Shown here: positions 26,084 through 37,920 of the stretch, piece after piece
Layout: each line of letters starts with the position of its first letter
Numbering within the stretch: the first letter of the stretch is position 1
NCBI GenBank assembly: GCA_019722365.1
Contig: JADFUC010002023.1
Location: 186,001 to 250,000 of the forward strand
Length of the DNA stretch: 64,000 nucleotides
Direction of reading: 5' to 3'
Source of the DNA: Lithospermum erythrorhizon
Taxonomy: Eukaryota; Streptophyta; Magnoliopsida; Boraginales; Boraginaceae
Translations under genes and position numbers: made by a program
Notes under the pieces: model-generated
Database searches by the model: none
Told to the model about the DNA's origin: nothing
What the model saw: only the letters and a program-made list of their open reading frames with translations

Positions 26084-26706
26084 CAGTAAAAACTTAATAA
26101 ATTAATACTTCATAAATTAATAAACTTTCTAAAATAATAAATTTGTCCGGTCCCGATTTGGGCCAGTTAAAAAAATTATAAAAATCGATAAAATAATAAG
26201 ATAATATTTTTTTTCGGGAAATCCTTTTATAATATAGGTCCCAAGAAAATCAAAAATTAATAATTTTTATAAATTGAAAAACTAATTATTACAACTTAAT
26301 GAAAATATGACTCTATAAGAATTAGAAAATAATATAAATATTATATTGAATTAAAGTTATGAAATATGGACAAACTAGCTCTATATTTATAGTTACAATA
26401 TGAAATACTTATGGCAATAATACTCAATTAATTACTATAACTAATATAAAAATAATTAATACTATTTTCTTATTATCTTCTTGTATTTCTATCCACTATC
26501 TTTTAATATCTTATGAATGATTCTATATCTTTCGGATCAATCTCAATAAATTCAAGAAACCATTAAATGAACATGTCTTCATGTTGTTAAAAACTCTTTA
26601 AATTAATAAATGATTAATTTTTAGATAAATTTATAATTTATTAATTTATCTATAAATTAATAAATTTCGTTGGTCCCAATGTTATTAATTTATAAAGTTT
26701 TTACTG
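26084..26706. mobile_element. Emigrant-type (pogo/mariner-like) MITE, 623 bp, complete
   Basis: The element begins CAGTAAAAACTTAATAAAT and ends with the inverse (ATTTATAAAGTTTTTACTG). It is flanked on both sides by TA (26082-26083 and 26707-26708), the duplication expected for Tc1/mariner/pogo elements. The CAGTAAAA...CTATAAATTAATA terminus is that of Arabidopsis Emigrant/Lemi-type elements. The subterminal sequence contains several AAATTAATAAA words and GGTCCC near both ends (GGTCCCGATTTGGGCC at 26149-26164, and GGTCCCAA near the right end). There is no transposase frame, so it is non-autonomous. Confidence 0.8.
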
Positions 26707-26708
26707 TA

Positions 26709-28090
26709 GTTAACTTTGGTACGTACTTAATCTAAATAGTCAAGTGTATTATTATGTATACTTATGTATGTCGATTTTAGTCGAGGTGGAGTTAAATCCA
26801 CCAGACTTTGTACTGCAGATATTTTATGATAACTTTTCTTTCATGATTAACAAAAAAACGTCAAGTGCATTAATATGTACCAAATTAAAATTGATTTTTT
26901 TTTTTTTTTTGGATTTAACCTCAATGCTAAACTACCATCATATCCTTAAGAACATAAACTGAATTCATAAAGTTTTAATTCAAAAATTATCAAAACTTAA
27001 TGCTTATAACGTACTCGGAATACGAAAGCAACCAATCAATCGTTTATGAACTCGTTTCAGACAAGAAATATGCGAAACTTTAAAACCCACAATTTAATCA
27101 TTGATTTAAATTAAAGCTTCCGATTATACATTTACATCAACTTCTCTAAAAAAAATTTAAAATGCATTTTCAATTACTTTTTTTTAGCGCTTGATTTTTA
27201 TGTATATACTTTAGCATATTCCATATTATTCACTTTTCTATTGAAAAAATAATAAGGAGATTATAAATTTAAGAGCTAAAGAGAATGAGTGAATAATTTT
27301 ATAGAAAATTAACTTATTTTTAAAAAATTAAAAAGACATAACTTTTTTTTAATAATTTCATCCCTTATTTTAACTTTTAAGAATTTAATCCACATGCTCT
27401 AAATCCAATTATTGAAATGGAGTAAATATGCATATTTCCATATATAGAAATGTCTATTGAATGTATATCTCAAGATTATGCTAATGCTACGTGTCATCAA
27501 GATTATGCTAATGCTACGTGTCATGCACTTATGCAGCCATGTATCTTGCTCGATAATCGAGGTTTCTCCGGTCCAATGAGATCGTTGCATGCAACAAATA
27601 AGGGTTGTTATGTTGATTATGCAAACAAGACGTGTCTCCCTCTACAAAATGCCATGCATTTTTCTGGCAGTTGATGATGTTGCAATGTTAGTTGATCCAA
27701 AGGAGGCAGGTGCTGGAATAATAATGAAACCCCTTCACTAAGGAATAATTGAAATCTCACATGGCCATATTATCCATTATATATTATTGGGACTAGTACG
27801 TAGACAACCCTTATTATTATAGACGATTATCGTAGAGGTGTTACGTGGAAATCGATCGTTCGTTATATTTTATGTGGTAATTTATGTTAAAATTCATTAA
27901 GATTATTATAATGTGTATTAATAAAACATGTATGATCTTAACGAATGTAATAGAGAATAGCGCCACTCAAAATGTAATAAAGGATTCAGACTGTTTTGTT
28001 AGCACTCTTGATAGAGGTTTTTATAGCATCCAGTTTCTTGAATCATTCAAATAATGTACTAGATCTTAGATACAATAATGTAGAAAAGTA
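26709..28090. other. Intergenic DNA downstream of ABCB29
   Basis: Mostly AT-rich DNA without a gene. A 27-bp perfect duplication at 27471-27524 creates a repeated DYANATCH peptide in a 74-codon frame. I do not regard that frame as a gene, because it has no homology that I recognise and no promoter context. The ABCB29 3' UTR probably ends somewhere in 28090-28471. Confidence 0.4.
27471..27524. repeat. Perfect 27-bp tandem duplication
   Basis: CAAGATTATGCTAATGCTAC plus GTGTCAT occurs at 27471 and 27498 with no differences. 27 is divisible by three, so the overlapping frame stays open. A related word, GATTATGCAAACAAGACGTGT, occurs about 90 bp further on (27617), suggesting an older third copy. 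Confidence 0.85.
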
Positions 28091-28471
28091 GGAGATAACA
28101 CTCCTACAATACAATGCAATCAACGTTTAGAATACATATATGCAGTGACTTGCATTTGTGTATGAGATATTCACAAAGACCTTTTCTGTTGGTCTCTTGG
28201 AGATGTATAGATTATCTGAGAACAATGATACATAAAAGTCTCAGAAGTTCCCTTCCAGTCCAATGCAAATCTTTCCACAAATATCTATGCTCTAAATTGG
28301 CCACTGAGGTAGCCTTGTCGCAGCATCGCCATTATTGATCATGTCTTGCCATTTTCGCATTCGAAAAAAGCTTTTACAACTACCACTAGTGACAACCAAT
28401 GTTGAGAAAAAAAAGGTTTCCATCCACCGGTTGTGTGCTTTGGTCAAATCCCTGGCAATGACGAATTCCTT

Positions 28472-31400
28472 TCACGACGCCACCATAGAGTCGGCCTGTC
28501 TCTTAATTAACCGTGCATACAAACCGTCTTTCTGAAGAAGCTCTTTGTGGTTGCCCATCTGGATTTAAGCACAAATAGTGTCATTTGTGCCCATACATGA
28601 CCAATGGAATCAAGACTACTATTTTTCATTTTTCAGCAACTCAATCTCCAAATAACATGAATGCATGTTTACGAAATGCCAATATAACATTATACGAGTA
28701 GAGTATCATATTCTGGACAGAAATTATGGTGCAATTATATATACCTCAACAATCTCACCGCTTTCCATTACCACAATTCTGTCAGCAGCTTGTATAGTGG
28801 AAAGCCTGGATACACTAGTCTATTAGAATCTTAATAGTGCAGTGCAGTTCACCGAAGTAGGAATTCTCAAGTACTAACCTATGCGCAATCACCACCACTG
28901 TTCTTCTCGTGTTTGTCTCACTTCTGACGGTGTGCAGAACTCCCTATAGGAACTCTAATGTTAGTACACAGGGATCAAAAGTTTACTCTATCCAACAAGC
29001 AAATTATCTGCCTAGAACTCCCTTTATATTGTGTTCACTCTCAGCATCTAGAGCGCTAGTGGCTTCGTCAAGGAGCAAAATATCTGGATCCCTTAATAAG
29101 GCTCTTGCAATTGCTATTCTCTGTTTCTGTCCTCCACTAAGCAAATCATCATCTACCAGTGTCTGGTACCCGTCAGGCAGAGCAGAAATAAATTCGTGGG
29201 CATAGGCCTGCTTTGCGGCCCATTCTATGTCTTCATGACTAATATCTCGTGTACACCCATATTTTATATTTGAACTGATATCCATGCGGAAGAGTCGAGG
29301 TTCCTATGGAAAAAGGCACTGTGAGATATTCTTAAATATGAAGAGTGAAAATTGTACAAGCTGGCTAATATAGACAGAAGACTTTGAAGTGAACCTGTCC
29401 CACATATCCAATTCTTTCCCTCAACCACTTTATATCCAGATCCTGAATGGGGTAACCATCAATTGTCAACTGCAAATCAGAAGTAACATTTATCGTATCA
29501 GCGTTCAGCCTTTGATAACGACAATGCTGCTCTATCTGAGCATATTGTAGGCGTTGAGTATAGAGAAGGTAGATCTAGATTCTAATGCTTGCTCTATCAT
29601 GTTGCTCATAGACAATCAACTATATGACCACTCACAAAGATGCCTCTATATTCAGGACTTGACTTTTACTTTCTTGCCCAGGGCGTAAACGATATCAGAT
29701 TATACCAAACACTACACATAACATTAACAGGCATAACATTAATAAATGAAGATTAAAGAATTCACCTGGCCACCAGTTGGCTCGTAAAGCCTGAGAAGTA
29801 GGCTTACTATAGTGCTTTTTCCACTACCACTCAGACCAACCTGAACAAATCACGGCCAAATCGTGAAATAACTGATTAAGTAGTCTATTCACTTTAAAGA
29901 ATCATACTAGATCAAGTGCCAGCTTATTAAATAAATAATACTTAATGATATGAAAATGAAACCATGAGTGTGATACAGATTCATTAGTTATGGAATACAA
30001 AGAGCTTCTGAAGTATAATCCATTACTCTGAGGGTGCATTGTCTTGTCTCGTTCGCCTATGTTCTGAGTGTTATCCTTTTAATACTCTTTAAGAATTAGT
30101 TGAAAGTTGATAGCATCATTGGATATATCATGCACCATTCATATATAAAAAATTCAGATAAATACTTCAGCATTTGATCATAAACCTTAATCCACATTCC
30201 ATGGGGTTACTCCCAGTTATACAATCGTTTAGTCAAACTAAAATGTTATTAGTGTATTCTTTCCTATGACAGGTAAGGGGGAGCATGCACTTACAATAGC
30301 GACTACTTCATTTGGATGCACCACGAAGCTAACATGTTGGAGTACAGGCACCTGTGTTGTCCATCAAAATATCAATCCTTTTTCATTATGAAGTACTATT
30401 ACATAAGAACAACTCATCACTGAAAACAAATACAGATAGTAGTTTCTACTGTGGCTCCCATATTTGTCATAGAGGGGTGCCTTAACACCTTAGTTTGGTG
30501 TGGAGGGTAGAAATAGGGAGGATGGTAGATAAGAAGTTAAAATTTTCAATTCTCCTTTAAAAAAAAATTCCATTTGTTTTGTTATGAGGGAATGAAATAG
30601 ACAATACAACATTCCCCAATGCCTCTAAAGAAACTACCGCCTGAGCAGGGATAGAGTTGCTAACGGCTGATGGGAATAAAACGCCCATGGCAGAAAACAT
30701 CAAACTCTGTCTAGGATTCAGAATAGCACTTTCCAGTAACACGTTCAGAATCCATCTACTTGAGAACATAGTAAAAGGTTTAGTTTTCGGGACAGAAGTG
30801 TACCGTTGTCCTTGAAGGATAGTGGAAGGTTAGATTCTTAAACTCAATACGCCCTGTTATTCTCTTCAATTTCAGTCCTGCAACAATGATAGTATATCTA
30901 TGAGCATGTAACTGACTTCTGAATACTATGAACTTCCCAGCATAAAGCAAGGATAAATGTTTTCTTCAGAAGTTAAGAAGTTGAGCTTCTGAACATTATC
31001 CAAACTGAAATTGAAACAGATGCAAAATCTCCAGAGTCTCAAACCTAACATTATTAAAAAAGAAAAAACTGCTTCATCAGTTCTATGATATGTGATAATA
31101 GCCTAGTTACTTGTTCACTATATCTTTCAGTGAGTGCCAAAAGCTTCCATTGGTGTGACCTGATATATTGGTAAACAAACTTCATAACGTTCATATTGCT
31201 TCCATCCGAAGATATTAGAATCACTGTTTTAGTGTTTTACCATAAGGGTCTATAGTTATGATCATGTTTTAAAATTGAAAACAAACAAAAAAAATGGAAC
31301 GAACGAGGAAACGATTCTTATTTCTCCTTAAATAACGTGATACCTTTTGCAATGAATTGATTACTAGGTGAAAGATCCATCAATTGGAAAACTTTTTCAC

Positions 31401-34400
31401 TTGCCCCTACAGATTGCATCAGTGTTGACAAGTTGTCCCCCACCCACCATGCCGAATAGATCAGCCATTCACTATATAGAATGAACTTAGTGAGCTGTTC
31501 TGCAGTTATTTTACCAGACAGAATAAACATTCCTCCAACAAGAACTGCCATAACCTATAACATAAAAGGAAAAACACTGTTTGAAGTTAAAGTACTTTGG
31601 CAATGCCCTATTTACTTCACAAAAAAGTCACATTCGCAAATGAACATTCTAATTTATTCTTGCTCCATCGACATGCATTTTCAGTTCTTGACCCTGAACA
31701 ACCTTCCCAAACGTTGTAGAAGCAAGGAGAAACTCCTTTCTTATTTCATTTACCTTATTATAGTAAATATTATTTTATTGTTATTCAATTGGAATTTCGC
31801 ATAAGTCAGGCTGTTTGAGAGGATCGAAATATAATTATTCATTGTCTGTAACATGATAACTTCTGCTTAAACTAGTTGGGTAGGGAAAAAAAGTATATTA
31901 TGATACTGTCTCGACAATAGAATTGGTCCACTTTTATTACCAGTCATCATTATAGACATATATTATGGAAAACACCAAGTCATTTTCTCATATATTTTAT
32001 CACATATCAAATCAGTGCAGCTTGAAAGAACAACATTTTGAAAACGTGACTGTCATTTGTGCAATCTCGCTAAAGTGGTAGGCAACATTTTGGCATATCA
32101 ACTTGTAAAGAGTGGAAAGTGCTTGACCTGCGTAGCATGATACAGAGTGTTGAAGCTAAAGTTCCAAAATCCATATGCAGCACTTTGGCGCAAACTTATA
32201 TCTGCTAATCTTTCCAGCCAATGCTTGTATCTATATTGAAACATGATATATAACATAAGAGCATATAAGAGTTAAGACAATGAAAGTAGTTATATTAGGA
32301 AGCAAGAAAACACCTTCCAAGTTCGTGATGCTGAACAGTTCCTCATAAAGGGAGAATGTCTCACAGGCAGCTTTAGAATGCCAAAAAAAGAAAATTGTAA
32401 ACATGAAGAATGAAGAACAAAGCAGTCTTAAGAATCAGAAAGTCTTCAATATGATTTTTTCATTTTACTTCATTTGCAGATGCTGTGATCTCTTGGATTA
32501 ACTTGGCTGCTTTCTTTTGGTACCTAGGAAAAATCCAAGAAAAGGAGTAATGAGTTTCACTCATGCATACCGTTCAACAACTCTTCTTCGAATAATAGAC
32601 AAAGTGATTTTTTGTGAAACATAATTTTATTAATTGAGCATTAGCATTTCATAGTCCCTGATGCTTCGGTCAGTCCTCACATACATGAAAATTATCTACC
32701 TGTAGACAACAGGAAATTGAGTGTGATATCTTACTGGCCATATATCAGCATTATGAGTAATAGGGTGCAACATATTGTCAATGTACCCAATCCAAGTGGC
32801 CACGACAATATCAGCAAGTATATCAGTGCACCTGTCCCCTGAATTATATAGATATGGATGAGTTATCAGAGCTGATAAGGAAATTTGAGAATATTGTTTC
32901 ACAGTCTGACCTGCAAAGCATTACGCATAATCAAGTTCAGATCATTCCCGATAACTCGGGACACTTGTTGGCAGTCTGCTCCAAGCCTACTCGTTAAATC
33001 ACCAACTGTTTCAGAGTCAAAAAAGGATATGTCCTACAAAGAAGGTAAATGGATATATAATGATGTTGAGATGCTCAAATTACGTTTATTCTGAGAAAAG
33101 GAGTCTTCTATATTTCAAAAAACCTGGAGAAGGAGATTAGAGTATAATCTTTCCCTCATCCTCTGAACCTGCATATCAAATCCAATATGGGAGGTTACTG
33201 ATTGAATATTTATGTATATATATCTTATAACATTTCAATTGAATTTCATCATGCGAAGCTAGTAAGATACTAAGACCAACACCCTCAGGGTGGAAGGGTA
33301 AAATCTCTGACTAATTCATGCGAAGCTAGTAAGATACTAAGACCAACACCCTCAGGGTGGAAGGGTAAAATCTCTGACTAATTAAGGTTTCATTGAAAAC
33401 TACATTACTACGATTATTGAGACATTCAGTAAAAGAAGATGACAAAAATAAAATGAGTCAAGAATACAACCCCTATAATTTCAGTTGACAGACAAAAATA
33501 AGTAGCAAGAAAGCACAGTTTGTGGTTATAACACTTACCAAGATCATGTTTGCAATGCCAAAGCAGAAACCTCGTAAACCACTGCAAGTAGACATAGACA
33601 ATTTTAACAGTTGAAACTTGCATTATGAGATAGTGATATACTAAGAGAAAGGAAGGAAACCAGGAAAGGAATAAACTTCCAGTGTGATACAACTAGATAA
33701 GCATCATTTATGAAATGCGGAAATGCATAGAGACTTGATATCTTCAGAACAATGCATTAGAATATGTGTTTAAAAGAAGAGGAAGGTACTCTGACCGTAC
33801 AAGATCATGACCTGCAAATTCCTGAAGTTATGCATAGTAGAGACAGTACGCGAACATTCTGATGGAACACGGTGATGTTGCTACTTTGCGCGGAGAAGAT
33901 GGATGCAGTAAGAAAATGTGGTATCGATATTTCTGAAAGCTGAGGAATAATACAGAACAAAATCAGAAAGGATTCTAAAGGAAAAAATATTGTAAAGTCA
34001 AGAAGGAGACAATGTAAAGAAACACAATAATTGAAGTTGTTCGGGAGAGATGAAATTTAATTGCAGTGTCTGCAACGAGTGCATAAACTATTATTGGAGT
34101 TAACACAGAAATAACTAGTTGCAGATTGGTCCCCCACAGTACAAATATAATAGAACCCGATTCCTTAATATGTTAATAAGTATATCCATGATCCACCTAT
34201 ACTCAGAAGTCAGACCTGAGCTCACGTTCAGCTCATTTAGTCACTCGAATGGAATTGATTGGATATATCGAATTATTCTAGACAATATACGAAAATAAGC
34301 ATTTCACCCAACTCGTCTTCACAATCTACATTCAACCTGTGGTATATTTATAAATATATATATGAAATACCCAAACTGTTCTTTCAAAACCGTATTCTGG

Positions 34401-36321
34401 ACAGCTGAACTTAAGCTTCTCCAGTTGGTTCTTCAATCTTGACAAACTGAATTTTGTCAGCCTTGTATACAATTCAAATATCATTGCCCTCATAATAGTC
34501 TCAACTCATTTACAAAGTGGACGTATTTCTTTTAACCTTTCAAGAATATAAGTTATAGGGACACAATTTCGCATTGCATTACTCAACCAACAGATTTTTC
34601 CAGTTTGAAAGCAAACAACCTATTAACTGAATCACTGAAAAGACTCGTAATACCACTACATAAGTAAACAAAGACAGAAACTTTATTCCCCTATAACCTC
34701 TCAGTAAGATAGATAACCATAGATTTCTCATTTCTTCTCAAAGATTAAATAAACAATGCAAAAAAGTATATTGTTACAACAGTGAAATTTGTGCAAAAAA
34801 TGAAGTGAAAATTGATTTGAAGTAAAGACAGGAACTTTATTCTCAAATATCCAATCGGTAAGATATACAACTACAAGTTCCTCATTGCTTCTCAAAGATT
34901 AATTTTCCATGTCTTATGGAGTCGAAAATTTTATATTCTTTGGCTCTTGAATATAAAAAAATACATCAAAATGGCTCATTACACCAACTACGCTTCTTAT
35001 CTATTGCTAAGTAGTAAATAGTGTTTGCACTTCACGCTTGGGTCAATTTGGAAACAGCCTCTCAGTTATCACAGGACTAAGGTTGGGTACTATCTGACTC
35101 CACTTCAAAGGCATTGGGGATGTTAATGCTACTCGGAAAGATTAAATAGACAATTGCAAAAGGAATATTCTTACAGCAGTGAGAATTAATTTTAAAGGAA
35201 AGACGGGAACTTTATTCTCCTACAACTCTTCAGCAAAATATATAACTAGAGATTCCTCATTTCTTCTCAAATATCAAATAGACAATTTCCAAAAAACATA
35301 TAAAACTAATGCAGAAAATGCCATGACAATAACGGATATATGAATACGACGTCTCCAATCAATCATATCTCTTCTCAAATCATATACTTACAGCAGTAAG
35401 AACTAGTGCAGAAAACACCATGACAATAACAGATATATGAATACAACATCTCCAAGCAGTCATATTTCTTCTCACATATTAAAATTGCAAATTGCAAAAA
35501 ACATATACTTACAGCAGTAAGAACTAGTGCAGAAAATGCCATGAGCCCATGACAATAATGGATATATGAATACGATGACTTTAATCTAATCAACCATATT
35601 TCTTCTCAAATATCAAAATTGCAAATTGCGAAAAAAAAAAATACTTACAGCAGTCAAAACAACAGCAGAAAATGCCATGACAATAACAGATATATGAATA
35701 CTACGACACCAATCAATCATATTTTATTTACAACAGTCAAAACAAGTGCAGAAAATGTCATGACAATAACAGATATATGAATACACATCTTCAATCAATC
35801 ATATTTCTTCTCAAATATCAAAATTGCAAAAAAAAAATACTTACAGCAGTCAAAACAAGTGCAGAAAATGCCATAAAAATAATCCAACGATCATAAGAAA
35901 TAAGCTCCCACATCCTCTTCAAAGCATACACAACAGTAACAGGCTTAGCCACCATCCCAATATCCACACCCTCATCTTCAAGCTCCCAAAATCTCCCTCC
36001 AGGCAACAAACTCCTCAACAACTCCCCCCATTTCTTGGTCTTGTCATTCAACCCCAACCCTTTCCCCCGCTCCTCATCATCATCATTTTCGTCCTCCACT
36101 TTATTATAATCAAGTAATGAATACCCATTAACAGATGAAGCAGATTTGACACAAAAATGGTATAAAAATCTCCTTTTATCACAAATTTGAAATGTTGGTA
36201 TTTTTGTTTTGGTGAAATTTAAGGTTGTTGACTGATTCTTGATGGGTATGAATCTGGAAATGATGGGGGTGTAGGAGAGGGGGGGAGGATGAGTGGCATG
36301 GTATAGAAGAGGAGGGGCCAT
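28472..36321 (-). CDS. ABCB29: ABC transporter B family member 29-type, plastid half-transporter
   Basis: Eighteen exons: 36321-35845, 33939-33812, 33581-33539, 33168-33124, 33033-32911, 32838-32735, 32523-32469, 32370-32314, 32230-32128, 31554-31344, 30877-30804, 30351-30295, 29840-29766, 29469-29395, 29303-29019, 28943-28879, 28805-28745, 28558-28472. All phases fit except at exon 8. The product is about 707 residues. Exon 1 has a Ser/Thr/Pro-rich transit-like N-terminus, an acidic stretch and the first membrane segment ([13 protein letters not shown]). Exons 2-10 form the transmembrane domain ([57 protein letters not shown]). Exons 13-17 carry Walker [10 protein letters not shown], the Q-loop IGYVGQEPRLF, signature [15 protein letters not shown], Walker [14 protein letters not shown] and the H-loop VVVIAHRLS. 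The single TMD-NBD layout and the sequence match Arabidopsis ABCB29 (chloroplast); the substrate is unknown. Oddities: exon 8 does not keep the frame, the exon-15 donor (GTTCTA) is poor, and intron 1 contains tandem copies of the exon-1 end. Either the gene is damaged or the consensus has errors. Confidence 0.9.
32314..32370 (-). pseudogene. ABCB29: Frameshifted exon 8 of ABCB29
   Basis: The homologous stretch is visible in pieces: ACETFSL in one phase, MR in the next, then TV..HELGR in the third, as if a T and an A were inserted and about 15 bp around the usual RVYGTE region lost. The exon length of 57 nt does not give the 3n+2 needed between exon 7 (ending NE, phase 0) and exon 9 (starting in phase 2). 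Reading through meets a TAG in exon 9. The acceptor is CTAAAG and the donor GTGTTT, both weak. I infer a real lesion or a local consensus error; no intact alternative exon exists in introns 7 or 8. Confidence 0.6.
33251..33382. repeat. 67-bp tandem duplication in an ABCB29 intron
   Basis: ATGCGAAGCTAGTAAGATAC starts at 33251 and 33318. The two units are identical over about 65 bp, so this is a very recent duplication. It lies between exons 3 and 4 and carries no splice-site copy. Confidence 0.9.
34750..35850 (-). repeat. Decaying tandem array containing copies of the exon-1 3' end and donor
   Basis: About eight copies of a unit of roughly 85-150 bp run from exon 1 into intron 1. Each unit contains, on the minus strand, GCATTTTCTGCACT plus AGT/TGTT..ACTGCT followed by GTAAGTAT: the last codons of exon 1 (AFSALVLTA) and its 5' splice site. 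In plus coordinates the TTACAGCAGT core lies at 35841 (true exon end), 35644, 35510 and 35388. Degenerate forms lie near 35728 (TTACAACAGT), 35300, 35172 and 34775. A CATATTTCTTCTCAAATAT phrase recurs in each. Copies near the exon are almost identical and distal ones are eroded. Confidence 0.85.
34963..35112 (+). repeat. Dispersed repeat, copy 1 (ABCB29 intron 1)
   Basis: The segment has CATCAAAATGGCTCATTA, CTACGCTTCTTATCTATTG, AGTAAATAGTGTT, CACTTCACGCTTGG and TTTGGAAACAGCCTCTC, followed by GGACTAAGGTTGGGTAC. The same order of words occurs at 38406-38580. The GGAAACAGCCTCTC...TAAGG phrase is a widespread plant repeat of SINE-like character. No defined termini. Confidence 0.55.
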
Positions 36322-37920
36322 GGAAAAATGGTAATGGTTTTTGGGACAAAGAATGTAAGAGATATTATAATGTTGATTTTGATTATATGTGATTTGTGGT
36401 ACATGTGAATTGTGGAAACGTGTGAAATCGTCATTGAAGTCTTAAGATATGTCTATTTTTGGTATTGTCTGAAAGAGTTGTCGATGAATGTGTATCAGTT
36501 TTCACTTAAAGGCACTGTCTGAGTTGTTTAACATAAAAGTCGAATTTACGTTGCGTAGAAAAGATAAAGACAACGATAATTAGTATTACAGTTTTTTATC
36601 AGTTGAGTTATGTTCCAAGCGAATTGTTGTGTTTGTTGCTTGGACAACATGGTCACATAAGAAAAATAGGTTTTGTAATGAAGCGTGTTGCAGTAATATG
36701 AATAGTTATTGCTTGACTTGTCCAACAAAAAAAATTGATTGTGCTTAATTGGCAAATCTATTTAATATGATCGATCGTGTATGTTGGCGTGTATTTTCCA
36801 TGGCTCACGTTTGATTTGAAAATATTATATTTCTTGCTTAATAGAAACTCATAATGAGCTGGAAAGCGATTGATAAGGTTTTAACTTGATAAATCTTGTT
36901 CGAGCCTTTATCTACTATGTCGATAACGCCTAATTATGTCTCAAAAGAAAAAGAAAAAAAAGAAAATGGTGTTAGAACAGTGAACACTCAACAAAAATAG
37001 ACTTTTCTCACCACACAATGCCACGTTCTTACTTCTACCTAAATTCCTAAATCACCCTCACAATAAGTAGTGGAATTAAGGAAGGTGTAGCGAAACAATC
37101 ACGCCCCTAGTTTTTTTAGAGGACAAATAGCATAAAAAATTACTCACATTTATTAAAAAATTGCATTCAATCATTCTGATTCAATTTAGCAAGTTCTCGA
37201 TCACTAATATCGTAGATGACAAACTTGATCATTCCGTCTATTTGAGGTCACAAATCAAGTTTTTTCTTCATTTTTTCACCTTTTTTGTTGGAGTATTGTT
37301 TGTCTTTCTCAAAATTGTGTGCATTTACCAAAGTGAAATGAGGAATATGAGATTATATGTTGATGGCAGAATGAGCAAGTTGAAACATCATGATCGAATG
37401 AGAATTTTTAACAAACGTGAATGATCTTGGTGTCATTTACTTTTTTTGAAAATTAAAGACTCCCTCCATTTCATAATAGATAATTATTTAGATGAAAATT
37501 ATTTTATTAAGTAATTGTTAAAAACTACATTGGAATCAAAAGTTATATTAGAATTGTAAAAAGATACATTAAAATTGTAAACAATCAATTATTCTGAAAA
37601 AATTAAAAAAATTCTAGACAATCATCTATTTACTACAGAGGTAGTTTCTGTTATTGAAAGTAAAATTTAACATATATTTCTTCAAAAATTATTTGATTTT
37701 TCCTTTAAATTTTAATATTTTTAATTTCTTTTATCTCATTACTTCGTCATTCCTACATAAAATTCTCGATTCTTCGGTGAGAACCCTTCCTACAAGCAAA
37801 GCATCCCATCCCAATCACATGCCCTTTTATGTCTTTTCACACATCTAACGACCAAAAAAATCTCAACTTCCATTCCCTCCACACAAAAAACCACCATTCA
37901 TAATCATCTCCTCTTCGTCC
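36322..37920. other. Divergent intergenic region between two plastid-protein genes
   Basis: This 1.6-kb region separates ABCB29 (minus) from the plus-strand gene at 37921. It contains the MITE at 37460-37644 and no gene. I see no strong TATA box near either ATG. The pyrimidine-rich 37850-37915 (CTCCACACAAAAAACCACC...) looks like the 5' leader of the plus-strand gene. Confidence 0.5.
37460..37644. mobile_element. Stowaway-like MITE in the divergent promoter region
   Basis: The left end CTCCCTCCATTTCATAATAG and the inverted right end (CTACCTCTGTAGTAAATAGA on minus) pair along more than 30 bp with mismatches. Each end continues into ATAATTATTTAGA or ATGATTGTCTAGA. It is 185 bp and non-coding. 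The flanking TA duplication is not clear, so the insertion is old. Confidence 0.6.

Noticed and set aside
28114..28535. Plus-strand frames in the ABCB29 3' region
   Set aside because: Antisense to the last exon and 3' UTR, with no conserved features.
33251..35850. CRISPR-like regular repeats
   Set aside because: The repeats are contiguous tandem copies of exon and intron sequence without unique spacers, in a plant nuclear gene.
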